64,000 bases of DNA. Origin: Toxoplasma gondii ME49. Taxonomy: Eukaryota > Apicomplexa > Conoidasida > Eucoccidiorida > Sarcocystidae. The stretch lies in the NCBI RefSeq assembly GCF_000006565.2, contig NC_031470.1:498954-562953 (forward strand). The letters are read 5' to 3'. A program made the position numbers and the translations under genes. The notes beneath the pieces are model-generated. The model was not told the origin of the DNA, made no database searches, and saw only the letters and a program-made list of their open reading frames with translations. Below are positions 35,701 to 47,900 of this stretch, one piece after another (position 1 is the stretch's first letter; the number at the start of each line of letters is the position of its first letter).

Positions 35701-38611
35701 TCATCGTGTCCCGCAGAAAGGCAAGTATTTCTAGAACCTTGTCAGTGTGCCAGTGCATGCAACATGCGATACGTATATACGAACATGTATATCTATACAC
35801 ACATGCACGCATGAGATGGAAATTGACAGAGCTACAAAGGTCCGTAAGGAAATACATATATATATGTATATATATATATGGATATATATATATATATGGA
35901 TATATATAAGTAGACTATAAGACGGACAACATGGGACATGAAGAGATCTACGCGAGATGGCTGTTTGGACCTCCGATGTGACGTACCGTATTTGAGAGAG
36001 TGAACTCTTGAGGGATTGTCATCGCCCAAATCGTGGTCGTCGTACGTTCCAATGACGTGGACGCCTGTGTCCAGGAACTCCTGATATCGGCAAAGAAACA
36101 AAGCACATTCCGTTTTATATATATATGTATATATTTATTTATTAATGTAGATCAGCAGCCGACTCATTTGTTTGTCTGACGAAACGCTTTGTCAAACGTG
36201 CAGATGCGAGATATATGTCGCATCTGTAGACTTGTACCTACAGATGCCATGATTGAGGCGCGCTGTCTGCTCTGAAAAGCGTATCCGAAGATTAGCAACG
36301 GACCCCGTAGATTGGAGAAGTGAAAGATGGAATCTCCCACAGATATTGAGGCATGTTCAGAGTGCAAGCTGGGACTGGACTGTCGAGTGTGTTGATTTCC
36401 GCGAACCTGGTAGGGGCGATGGGAAGTCTGGTTGTGAAACGCTTGTCGCACTTCGTCCAGTGTGGATGGGCGGTGAAAGGCGCGAGCGACTTCTATCCTT
36501 CTGCGCGTCAACTCCGACCAAGAGAGATTTTTCCAGTTCCAGCGAATGCTGTTCGCCAGTCCCAGGTGACGGAAGTTGTGAGCTGAAGAGGACAGCACGA
36601 AAGGAGTTTCACACAAAGGAAGAAAACCCGGAAGAAGTCCAGCAGTCCTCTTGAAGAAGGGAGTCCGAGGACAGCCGAGACCGGGCGTCCAAGACTCCCG
36701 CAAGAGACGGTTTTTTCCTTCGTTCTTCGAAAATGCCTGTGTCTACCGACCCTCGCTTCCTACCTAGTCTGGAAAAGAAGGAAACCTGCTGTCTCTCGAG
36801 GAAAGAGACTTCCCATTCGAGAAGCAGACGTTCGTCATCACCAGGGTGTGCGACAGAGCCCCGATGCACTGAGAGTCACACAGTTCATCTTGGCGTTGTT
36901 TGACTCGACCTAGGACGTTGAGCACGACTCCAGCTATGAGAGGGAGACCAGCCAGTTCTCTACGACGGCTGGACAGTACGCATCGACCATCGTGGAAACT
37001 GTTCAAGACAGATGACTCTCTAAGGGCTTTAAGGTCCTACGACAGGGGTGTAGATACACCTGAAAGAAGCGCTGCCTCTCAGTGTTCACTCTTTCGAGAC
37101 GGACCGTAGACGTTGTCCCCAAGAAGCGCAAAGAGATCCGGCTTCTGGCGAGTAATGAAGCTCCACATGTGCCGATCTTCTTCGGCGACTTGCCATTCGC
37201 CTCCTGGGCGCAGACAGGAAGAAAGGAAACACAGACACGCGCATTTCGGTCGAAAACGAAACCCCAGAACTCATTTGTGCCCATGGTAGTGCAAATCCGA
37301 GGAAGGCAGTGGCTTTTATTCACGCAGAGAAGCAGCCGCGGGAGAGACTGCAGAAACTCGTTGGTCGTCATGAAAGAAAGACGCATCCGAGGAAGATGAA
37401 GCGGGACGTACACACAACAGCTAGCGTGTCTGAAGACGAATGCCATTTCGAGCTTGGCTTGTTGTCTGCACTTATGTCCTATGTCCTGCCAGACATCTGT
37501 TTACGAACTGGCAACGAACTGCTGCAATGCGTCGAAACGTTACAGAGGGGACTTGCTTGGATGTCAGTTCGCAGCAGACCATTTGAGTATCGAAGCAGAA
37601 TCCATTGACGGGGCCGTCACCGAAGACAGAAGAAAGACCTAAGGGGAGTATATGTCGTCTACAGTTCACACGTTTCACTTTCAGTACAGCTGTTTTTAGA
37701 CTCATGAGGATGCACCATTTCATCGACTGCGGCACTAGACACACGAAGAAAGATTCTCTGATTTTTCCACGGAAGTCTGAAAGACCAAACAGATGAAAAC
37801 GATCGGAAACGAAAAGGAGCTCGTCGCCTGAACAGTTCTCTAGAATGTGAAAAGATCGGAACGCCAGAGAGGACCTGCGAGAAATCTGCCTTGTCTGGCT
37901 GCACACTCGAGGCTCCTAAACGCCAGTGCAGCACGCGATCGATTGAGCAGTTCCACGAAAGAAATCTGTAAGACGAGAATTCTGTCTGACGAGACGCTGT
38001 CGAAGGCCGGAAAGCGACCCCGTGGACGGACGCCGAAAAGGGAGACGACGCATGCGTCACGTCGACGCCGACCAGACATCAGACAGGAAGCGCAGACACG
38101 CACCAGAGGCGAGCCAGCGGGGCGCGAAAAGAAAAGAGAGAAGAAAAGAGAGAAGAAAAGAGAGAAGGAAAGATAAAGGTTCTCTGGAGGCAGAGCACTT
38201 GGGAGTCCAGCAATGGACGTTTACCCTCCAAAAGAACTTCCATGAAACCTGCTCACCAATGGGCTGGAGGTTGCAGGAGCCGAACATGAAGCGAATCGGA
38301 CCGCGACGTGAAATGCGGATCTTCTCGGGTGTATATACACTCGGATTGAAGGCCTGTCGCCCTCCCTTTTCGGCTTCTTGGAGTGTGACGAATCCGCTCT
38401 GCGCTTCAGCAACCGGGCCATCCTCAGTTCTTGACTCTTCTGCTTCGCGACTGTCGCCGCCGCGAGTCGAGACAGACTCGACGGCGACGGGAGAAGGGTG
38501 CAGAGTGAGAAGGAAAAGAAGTAGAAGAGAAGAGAGGCGACTCGCCTTCCGCTGCGGAGGCAAATCGTCGCCTGCCCGCCGCGAAGGCGCAGACACGCAG
38601 GGCGGGGGCAT
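29753..38611 (-). CDS. PhoD-like metallophosphatase with signal peptide and C-terminal membrane anchor
   Basis: PhoD-family alkaline phosphatase/phosphodiesterase of 1052 residues, nine exons: 38611-38257, 37203-37090, 36582-36407, 36080-35987, 35331-35190, 34972-34820, 34435-34311, 33059-32898, 31590-29753. All eight joins keep phase and the total is divisible by three. Signal-like helix LSSLLLLFLLTL at about 25-37. Catalytic motifs in family order: FGSCN (110-114), LGDNVYG (146-152), GTYDDHD (226-232), the FLDFF-like helix VLDFF, FRVILLDVR (about 285-294), ILGNQQWRWL, and SGDVHFAEM (377-385), then TSSGLTHG and a C-terminal YTRRNVGDV. PhoD metal ligands therefore look complete, so it is probably active. 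A further 600-residue Ser/Glu-rich tail ends in a transmembrane helix at about 973-1000 and a basic cytosolic end. Topology implies a luminal or surface enzyme. Exon 8 could start further upstream in its frame, adding an insertion. Confidence 0.85.
30236..30320 (-). repeat. 18-bp coding repeat (EEAGEA) in the phosphatase tail
   Basis: CAGCCTCTCCAGCCTCCT-type units repeat in frame and encode EEAGEA about three times in the disordered tail of the phosphatase. The period is a multiple of three. Confidence 0.8.
35845..36140. repeat. TATA microsatellites flanking PhoD exon 4
   Basis: Long TATATA/GGATATA runs at about 35853-35910 and 36114-36140 lie in the introns on each side of the small exon 35987-36080. 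Confidence 0.85.
38129..38175. repeat. GAGAAGAAAA minisatellite in PhoD intron 1
   Basis: Tandem AAAAGAGAGAAG units (about 12 bases) repeat roughly four times, 80 bases inside intron 1. Confidence 0.8.
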
Positions 38612-41600
38612 GTCGAGCAGACCAAACGCAGACAGATTGTTGTTTTCGCCTTCCCTTGCCTCCAGAATGAAGAAGGCGTCTCCTTCCCTTTGACGCCTGG
38701 TGCAGAAAGGAGAAGACGCACGATTTCTTCAAAAGCACGAGGACACCACACGGCAATGAGCTGCGTCTTCTCCCCTGACCCTGTGGGTTTTTCTCGACTT
38801 GAGACGCCGAGAAAAGAAGACCTCCGCAAGTATTTCCTTCTCCGCGACAGCCAGTGCGTCACGACTGTAGCACCTGCCCTTCTCCCAGGTGGAAGCTGGT
38901 GGGCGACTCGCAGGAGACCCAATGGCTGAACAGACGCGTCTCCGAAGAACGTGGAGGAAGACCTCTCGTGACTCTTCCTGCAGCTCGACGATCGACTTAG
39001 GTGCAGAAAAGATGGACGGACGTGAGTGCGAGACGTACCATCGTACCCTGGAGGTCATGACACCTGAAACCGGAGTCTCTACCAGCTCTTCGTCCCGAGC
39101 AGATCCCGTGAGTTGCACTCCTCGTATAGAGCGTGAGGAAACGAGGACATCTCCGGTCTGCACTCTTGGAGGTGCACTCTGCGCTTTCAGAGTTCCCGGA
39201 CAAAAAAGCCTTTTTTCTGTGTGACCCAAATGTGTCTCGCCAGTAGGACGGTCGCCGACGGCCAGGAGCATCCTTTTTCTCTGCAACGCGCTTCCCTTTT
39301 GCTGTCAGGGGTCGCTAAACGCGGAGGGAAGAATTCACAAGAACTAAACGCAGTGATGCGTCCTCGTGGAGACAAACGCGCAAGGCTTGTCGTCTGCACG
39401 CAAAACCGCCCCCGGTCCCGTCGCGACGTTGGACGGACTCGCCTCCGCCAGCAGCCGAAAATGAGGACAAGAGCCGCGCGACACTGGCGAGATGGAAGAC
39501 GAGAGAGAAGCCCAGAGAAAATTTTGAAAGGTGGGCGCTTTGGCGAATCGACGCGGAAAAACTCGCTGCGAGAAACACTCATTACACGCACACGAGAAAG
39601 CAAGATTCACTCCTCAGCGAATGTGTAGATTTCTGTCCACACACATAGAGGAGAAGAAACAGAGACGACCTCAGAAAGACCGCATCTACGGTTCCGGCGC
39701 TGAGGAGAGCGAGGATGCTGAATCTGGTGGAAACAACTTCCGGAAAAAAAGTTTTTCTCCCACGCGGAGTGTCCTTTTCGCATGCGGAACGGCGTGCAAC
39801 TGCTGGCAAGCGGTCGACCCGGAGAAAGCCAGAGTAAATTTTCGTTCCGGCTCGTGTCCGTTTTGTGTTGTTGAAACGTTCTTGGCGACAGCTGCCCACT
39901 GAAAACCATATGTCGCGGGTGGGAGGAGAAACGAAGGGGAAAAACTTACCTGCATGGACGTCTCGTGCCTCACAGCGTTGGTACGGACAGCTGTAGGATG
40001 GACTTGGAGGCAAAGCCTGCAGACACGAGCCCTGAAAACGCAACCAGGAAGGATTCTTGCGTAGTTATATGAATGTGTAGAAACCGTAGACATGAGAAAA
40101 ACGATTCAAGGACGGTTTTTTATGTGGGGCAAGCTTTCGCCGGCGATGCGGGAGCAATATCGCGGCGTCCCGAGGAACCTGGGAAAAGTTTCAGCATCCT
40201 CCCTTAATTTGCGGAAACTGTTCAGCAGTACATCTGGAAGGCGACTGAAAACGACTTTGGGGTCTGTTTACTGTTGAGGACCCTGACCGGCTTTGTTTTT
40301 AAGCAATGCGACTTTTTGCGCTGGCAGCTTCTTCGCGGTGACGTTGGACCTGAGAAATGCCATTTATACGTCCGACATTTTCTCCCAGTCGTATTCCGCG
40401 ACTCAAGGGAAACTCAAAGTACATGCCAGGCAAGCAGAGATCGACGGAAATTGTGGGCATCTAGCGCACTGACGCGGAAGTCAGACACGCCACGGGCCTT
40501 CCCTTTTACAAGTTTCCGTGCTGCGTTTCCGAAGCAACGAGCTGCACTCGTGACGCATGAGTGACAATGTTTCAGAAAGCGTAGAGCTCGCGGGTACAAC
40601 AGATGTCGAGATGCGTTTGTCGCCGAAACAAATGACACAAGAGTCGTGACACTGTTTCAGGAGTCTGTAATATTCGATGGTCTTATGTGTTCACACTGGT
40701 ATAACTCCAGTCACATAAAAGGAGAGACCTCATCGGACGTGGAATACTGAATATGACTCCAAGTATAAGACAGAGCCCGCGATTCTAGAGAACCTAGAAA
40801 GTCGTCTTCAAACCGCGTATGAGAATCCAGCGACGTGTCCCTAAACGTTTGCAGCATCTGCCCCTTCCCTGCGGAGAGCTAGCGCGAATTAGAGTGGCTC
40901 GTGAGACAGTTTTTGTCGTTGTTGCTTTCACTTCTCCGCAACGATCGCCCCCCGAAAAAGCGGTACCACTCAACGCCTGTGTTAACTCACGGGAGTCGTC
41001 TACATTACCAGCTTAAGTGGCTATAGTGGCGCAGACGGGCGGTCCTTCTCGAATTCATAGTGCACTGAGTAAATTCTCGAGATGGGCGGCACCGGCCGCA
41101 TCTGCAGGAAACCGGGGAATGGATCCGTCGGCAACTGAGGCAGTTTCATGAGGTACATCAAAACAGTCAGTCGATGGGCAGAATGCTGCAGCATTGTTAC
41201 TCCTCCAAATTTGACCGTTACATAGTCCGACCAGCGCACCACTTTCTTGAGAAGCACCCAGCTACCAACCAAGACGGAGCGGGAAGGTACGTGGCGTTTC
41301 CGTAACTCGCGAGTTCAACAATTTTGTTAAAATTGACACTGGAGGCTTCCCTAGTTGTCAGTGTGGGGAGTCCACCGCGAACAGTCGGAGGAACAAACCT
41401 CTCCAGAGGTGCGTAGTTCCCTTCCACTTGCACCTCTCAACATGCGAGGTATGGCGATGCGCCAAAAAACGCTCAGAGATCCGACGAGATTACAATAGGC
41501 AACGCCCACAGCTTGGCAGACAACTCGAAGCAGCCTCCCACTCAGTGCAAGGTCGTGTTGGAGAGAACGATGGAAGCCTGACGATCTGACCCCCTCTCAC

Positions 41601-41970
41601 TGCAATCGCGGGCGGGGAACACACATGAAGGATTTGAGGCACCAGTCCATCCTGTGGACAACTATAGATGCACCGAAAAAACCGGATCACCTTCGTGATC
41701 GTTGTTCGACTGGGTTTATCTATTCCAGGACCACACCTACACGTTCCTTGACAGCTGCAACTTCAGTCCGCCAACTGCAAGTCAACTGCGTCGCGCTCGC
41801 GTCCTGAAGCATTCCACCGGAATAGGATCACCAACTTAACGGGGCAACTCGAATGAAGATTTCGAAGGCGTACACATCATTGTATGAAAAATGGCACATG
41901 TTGTGACTGCATGTCCAGTTCGGGTGAGACGTGGATCCAATCAACACAAGTTTAGGTCACCCTTCTTCGC
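38612..41970. other. 3.4 kb intergenic region
   Basis: Promoter side of the phosphatase gene and 3' side of the GPI-protein gene. Open frames are short and either Arg-rich shadows or lack any domain. No repeats stand out apart from the WGAGACG match. Confidence 0.5.
38800..38806 (+). promoter_or_regulatory. WGAGACG motif upstream of the phosphatase
   Basis: TGAGACG lies 189 bases upstream of the phosphatase ATG. WGAGACG is an established Toxoplasma promoter element. A single 7-mer match is weak evidence; its position makes it plausible. Confidence 0.35.
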
Positions 41971-42549
41971 CTATAAAGTGTGTAGTGAGGTCACGAGCAG
42001 CCCGGCAGTAGCGAGTATCGTCGAAAAAGCAGCTTGTGAAAAGAAACCCCTTCCCGCAACTCGATGCGCTCCGGCAACGGCAACGACGACAATCGTCTCC
42101 GTGGACAGGTTATCCTTAAGTTCAAAGCAATAGTCTGTGGGACTGCCATCTGGCTGTTCTGGTGCCGCAGGGGTGGTGATTATGAGAGTAGACACACTGG
42201 CGTTGTTCCATTTCACAAACTGGAAGTCCGCGGCAGCGTTTGGAAACAGCTCTTGCCAACTAACACGTGCCTTCCTGTTGCAGATACGGTACACTCCAAC
42301 AGGGTAAGGCCCATTTTCTAAATCATAAGGAAGCAGGCTGACATCCTGCTCACCAGCGACTGGGCGCTTAAATTTGACTGTAATTGTGTCACCAGCGCCC
42401 AAGTGTGGTACGTGAGCGTCGGTCTTCGTGATTCCGTCCACCACATCTATCTTCAGGTTCTTCGCCTCGGTCCGAATACAGGAGACGGAGAAGCACCATA
42501 AGAACACAGCAAACCAGGCCAGGAAGGTGAAGCTTCCTGCTGCCCTCAT
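41971..42549 (-). CDS. GPI-anchored surface protein, Toxoplasma family A-like
   Basis: Deduced 192-residue secreted protein. The ATG at 42549 gives a clean signal peptide: MRAAGS, then a hydrophobic run with FLAWFAVFLW. In-frame ATGs at 42570 and further upstream only add a basic leader. The mature part carries VDGITKTDAHVP, then DTITVKFKRPVAG, YPVGVYRICNRKARVSW and a Cys in DYCFELKDNLS; two cysteines could form one disulfide. The C-terminus has a short spacer and a hydrophobic tail ending LLVTSLHTL, which fits a GPI-attachment signal. The pattern resembles what I recall of Toxoplasma gondii family A proteins. It has far fewer cysteines than SRS/SAG1 domains, so it is probably not an SRS protein. 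It stands alone here although such genes often occur in clusters. Function unknown; location inferred as the parasite surface. Confidence 0.72.
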   Translation of the reverse strand: MRAAGSFTFLAWFAVFLWCFSVSCIRTEAKNLKIDVVDGITKTDAHVPHLGAGDTITVKFKRPVAGEQDVSLLPYDLENGPYPVGVYRICNRKARVSWQELFPNAAADFQFVKWNNASVSTLIITTPAAPEQPDGSPTDYCFELKDNLSTETIVVVAVAGAHRVAGRGFFSQAAFSTILATAGLLVTSLHTL

Positions 42550-42570
42550 CTCCGAAAAGCGCTGGACCAT

Positions 42571-44922
42571 ACCGAGCGGGGACAGCTGGGTTGCAGTTTT
42601 AGAGGCGAACGGATTTCCACGCATGGATACTGAATGTGCTGCTGCACGAGTTGAGCAGCGCCTCAAGTGAGCGGCTAAGTATCCCGGGTGTTTTGCCGCG
42701 TTCTTGCACGCGGAACCCGGCCTGGATAAAAAGACGTCTGCTGCTTGCTGGAAGCATCCATACAAAGGATATTACGCGTCAAATGTAATCGAGTTGAGTT
42801 TTGCTGCGCAAAAGTATCAAGTCACAACGAACTAGCGAAAGAACTTGTAAAGAAGGCATCATTGCACCGCTGTCCGAGCCTTCGATACCACTCATTTACT
42901 CCTGTTTCTACAAAGGGTTGCTTTAAGGAGGAAGAGCATAGTAGAAGCTGGCATGAAGACTTGTATCACCAAGGCCAAGCGGTAAGGACAGAAAAGTCGG
43001 TGAATGTGGCAACCAACAAAAGACGACAAGAAAGTGTCGGGAAACCGAGCAACGAGAGACACGCTGGTCGCACCCGTAGCAGTGGCCGGGCATACCGTGC
43101 GTAGTATTCACATCTAATCTTTGAATAAAATAGATAGTTACAGATCATCTTCTGTTCGTTATTGCGACTCTACACTTCCACTTCATGGCGGAGGTGGCCA
43201 ACCTCCGATGAGAACTTGGTCTGTGAGAGGCCAGAATCTGCGGCGTGTGCGTCGCAATGAGACAGACGACGGGAGCGATGTACTGCGCGTCTTCGATGTG
43301 GCGGCGTGGTGAAAAAGCATCGCATTGTAAGGGAATTGCCGTGCTTGTGCTAGTGAAGAGTGCCTACGTTTTACAAACTGAATACGCCTGCAGTAGACTT
43401 GGCTGTTGAGATCGAGCATCGATTCAGACAGGCACCCTTGTAACCGCACTGGTGCGGGAACGTGCAGCGCAGATTACGATACCATGAGCGTGACCAATAA
43501 TAGCCGTTGCAACAACATGCGCATTTGCAACACGGTAAACCAGTTCTGCGTCAGACAGCTGCAACGAATGAATAAGATATAGACAGAGGTGGCCTCCGTG
43601 TTGAGGGGTTCTAGTGGTTGTAGAGGAGTACGGCAGCGGCCGGTTAGAAGGTGTGTTTGCTGATCTGGTATTCGGCTTCTTTCGGCAGCTTCTGGTTCTT
43701 TGGAGTGTCTAACGAAACACATCCCATGCCAGGAGTCTCCCCTTGTGCTTGTTTTCGCGGCTACAGAGGGAACAAACAAATAGACAAAGGCCGTTTTTCA
43801 AAAAGGAGATCGCAAGGATGCAGACGAGGCTATCAAGACATACAACTGGGGGCGGGTTGTGTGTCGTAACCTCACTTCCTGGGTGTCAGGGAAGGGGAAT
43901 ATCTACAGGAATTGCACGGGACAGCTTCCTTTTCTCTCCCTGCAACTTGTCGACATTCTGGACGTGCTTATGCTCACCTGCCATAGATTGGTAGAGATTC
44001 GGGTCTTGTGGTGCAAATGGTTGGAACTTTTTCTCGATGAGGAAGAACGCGATTGTTGGCGCGTAGAGAAGCGTTTTCGAGTCTCAGCATGGGTTTCTCA
44101 AGTTTACAGAGTCGGAATTTCCACTAGACTTCGATTCCTGTTTTCTTATCTCCGTGGGATCCAATTTTTTCCACCCTCGTATTCATCATCCCATCTTCCT
44201 GAATAGCATACTGCTCCGCGGGCACTATGTCAATAAACAGCGCAGCATTTTGGTTCTGAACACATTGCATGTGCATGGTAAGCAAACGGTGTCCACTAAC
44301 TGTCGGTTTCTTGTGTAAAATTTGTCACGACGTTTTACAAGAACTCAAAATGACACTAGTAATCAATGACAGCGCGACATGACGCAGACAACGGATGTGG
44401 AACAAACACCAACATGGATACGCACTTCTTGATAATTCTTGGCATTCAATCCATGTACCTGTTGTCCGAAATTCTTTTGACCACCTGTTTTTTCCGCCAC
44501 CCCGAGCAGCATCCGCCGGACTCACTCTCCAAAAGGGCTATCTTCATTCCTCCCGTCTGACTGGTTCCTTCAAGCGATGTTCCAGAAGCTGCTGCGGTAT
44601 TCAGCAGTATTACCGGTTGATCTGAAGGAACAACAATGAGAATGCATAGCGGCAATGACTACTTCGACCGTCACATCGTGTACAAAAAATATCGGCATTC
44701 TGAGAGGGAATCTCTGTCCTCCGTCTCACACCCCATTGTCCGACTTCTCTAGCAAACTTGCCGACCTTAGTCAAACTGTTTGCAGGTGACTTTGCCCCCG
44801 CCACTTCCCTGCCCCTCCGCGATTGAGAGGCATATCTCTGTACATGGAAAACTGCATTTCCACATGCTGTTGGATATATGCATATATGTGTATAGATATA
44901 TTCTTCTGAATTTGCAGACAAG
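42571..44922. other. 2.3 kb divergent intergenic region
   Basis: Upstream of both the GPI-protein gene (minus) and the large plus-strand gene. A pyrimidine/TTTGCAG acceptor-like site ends at 44917, six bases before the large ORF, so a 5' UTR intron may be present. No supported gene. Confidence 0.5.
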
Positions 44923-47900
44923 ATGATGCGCGCAAGTGCTCCTACATTTTCCCGTCAGAATCATAGCATTGATAATCAACATCATTACCCGCCGCAATCA
45001 GTGGTGGATTCCATACCTTCTCCACCCTGCTTCCCTCTTTCCACTGTTGGTGCCCCTCCTGGCACCGTGGAGACCTCCGGGGGACGTTTACTCGAAAGAA
45101 GGAACGCTTTTATGGAAACACTCCTTCTGGAAGGGAACGAACCATTTTCAGGAATCCGTCAGCGTCGTATTCGCAATCACCGAGGGCGCCCTTCGCCGGC
45201 CCTCCGGCATCATAACGCTGGTTTTCAGGTACCTTCTCAGGCGGCACCATTTAGAAGTGGTATCCACTATGTCAACCCGAGAAGACCTGCTAGCCACATC
45301 GCCAGCGGGCGCCGAAGGAAGTGTGGAACTGTAGTGCCTCAGCAGACAATTCTTTCAGGCTCTAGTATCTGCGCTTCTTCTCTGCCTAATTACCCGGAAT
45401 CCTGTCGTCCCATACCTTCTGATTCCACTGAAGTCTTGCGGCTCTCTACTCCGCATGGCAACCACGCGTTGTCTGCGGTGCCCGTGGCTTCTCTAGACGA
45501 CGACACCCCTCGTGGGAGTTCCAATTCGCTCGGTCGTAACGCTTGCCCGAAGCTTCACTCTCATTGTTCAGTCAGCACTGATGAAGGACTCACTTGGCCT
45601 CTCCAGAACAAGTCTGTTGTTCCAGGTGTTGCCTCTAGCGCATTAACTGCCTCGCCTTTCTTAACTGGCGTAACTAACGAAAGGAAGTTCCACTGTGTCT
45701 TCCCGTTCTCATGCGAAGAGCCGACAAAAGGGAAAACGTCACACACTGCGAACGCGATGACGTCTGAGAACGGACGGACTCAGACGCAGCGTCTTAGACA
45801 CACCGCTGCATTGCCTATTGCCAGCGGGTTAACTGTAGGAGATGCGCGACGCTTTACGGGAGGGATGACGTCCGTATCGACTTTGATTCCAGGATCTGCT
45901 CAGCAGGCGTCTCCTGAATCCCCTTCTTCGGCAGGACAAGGTGTCACTTCTCAGAACGCAACTCCGCAAGGAGATGCTGAACATTCAAAAGGACGATGCC
46001 ATTCGTCTTCGTCTTTTCCATCCCGTCCGAAGGAGGCACGGAAGAGTGCAGCAACTAGCGACCAAAGCTTACTCCCCCCTGTCAGACGGTCGGTGTCCCG
46101 AGAGAAAACTCCATCCCAGTACCCGTTTTCCCTTACGCAGAACGGGAGTAGCATTTTCCCCGGGAATGCCCCAGCACTGGCGCCAGATACGTTTCTCAAA
46201 AGCACGAGAACAGATAAGACAGCCTCCGACACCAACAGTCAGAAGATTCGCACAAACCCGATTTCTGATTTTTCCGTGCGTAGATTTTCCGTCCCGTTTG
46301 CAGGTGACACCAGCAGCTCTCCAGTCCAATCTGACACGCCATTTCTCGATGAGTCTTCCTGTTCCACTGTTAACGCGTCTCCTCCCGTGTCTGGCGAGAG
46401 GACTCGCTTGGTGAGAACAGGAGAGACCGCTTCTTTCGGCGAGAGAGAGAAACGCCTTGTAGGCACCACCGTCACGACATGCGCCTCTCATCCGTCTCCA
46501 GTTGATATGCCACGAGTTCCATCACACTTTAGAAGGATGGGAATAGGGGCGTCGTTCAGAATGCATGGGGAAGTAACTGCTAATATGGAATCAGGTTTCT
46601 TTGCTTATCCCCCCGATACTCCAGTGACCGAGAGGGAACGTAATGAGGTTGACGCACAAGACTCACATCTCCCTCTTTCAGTAACGAACACTCGGGCGTC
46701 TGATGGAGACGTGGGGACTTGTTCTAAACCGGGGAGCAGGGCACAGCCACCCATCTCGCCGCATCTGTTTGAGTCTTGCGCAGCATCCACAAATACTCTA
46801 CCACAAAGTCAAGCACCCCACGCGTGGGGATTCCAGGAACAGCATCTGTTTTCGCCCTTGTCAACACGTAACGTACGCAACTCTCAAGACCAAAAAGGCC
46901 AGTATTCCACAGTAGAAGGAGGTTTGAGTGACAGCCCTGACCCCGTCAACCGTTGGCTAGATGGCGGATCCAGTACGGAAGAACAAAACAATCAGAAAAC
47001 GCTGCTTCGTCAGCAAAACAGATTAGCTGATCAACATGGAGCAATACACTTTCTTCCTGCCGCAGGTGTGCCATCTTTTTCTTCCTCGGGGAGACAGGAA
47101 GTGCCTCAGGGTCCACTCCACTATGCTCAGTCTGGCGACTTTGCGTACTGCAGAAACCTTCCTGTTCTGACAGCAACTTCAGAAACGTGGGACTGGGACT
47201 CCGGACTGCAGTTTGGGCAGCATTCACGGGGCCCCGCCAGGCTTCCTGCTTTCAGAGATGAGGTGAACAGCATTAACGACAGTGGCACACAGCCGGATGC
47301 CTTCGAACCGTTCCTCGACGAGAATCGAGAGGTACCGGAAGGGATATTTTTGCCTGGAGGGCTGTGGATTCCATCTCCAGAAGAACATGGACCGCAGGTG
47401 GAAACAGTCTTGCCCGACACAGGAGAGTTTTTGGAAGATACACGATATCGCATCTTTGTTCACTCCCAGCAACAGCCTCCACACTCTACACGTTCGAGGA
47501 TCCGCGCAGCTCCTGCGTCTGTTTTCTGGCCCCAGGCTGTCTGCCTTAAACTGCGAGAAAATCGATCACTTTTGTGTCATTCCTCGCACACAGACAGTGA
47601 AAAAACACTTAGGATCGACGGTATCAAGGATTTTGCCTTCGTGTCTCATCATGAGCACGTCAAGGAATCGGAGGCCGAAGATCATGGGGATGGAAATCAA
47701 GCGTCGTCGGGGTACTACCGCCGTCAACTCTTACAGCAGCTGAGTCTCAAGAAAAGCAGAGAGGCGGAAGGAGAGAGGCGGCGAAACAAAGCTGCTCGAG
47801 TGCCTTGTTATCCAAGAAACGAGGGTTGTGGATCCGAAACGCACGCTCTCGAAACCAACACAGACGCCGTTACACAATGTAGCCGACCGCCACAAACTGT

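Noticed and set aside
43859..44206. 115-codon plus-strand frame
   Set aside because: Composition is partly plausible but there is no domain, signal peptide or splice partner.
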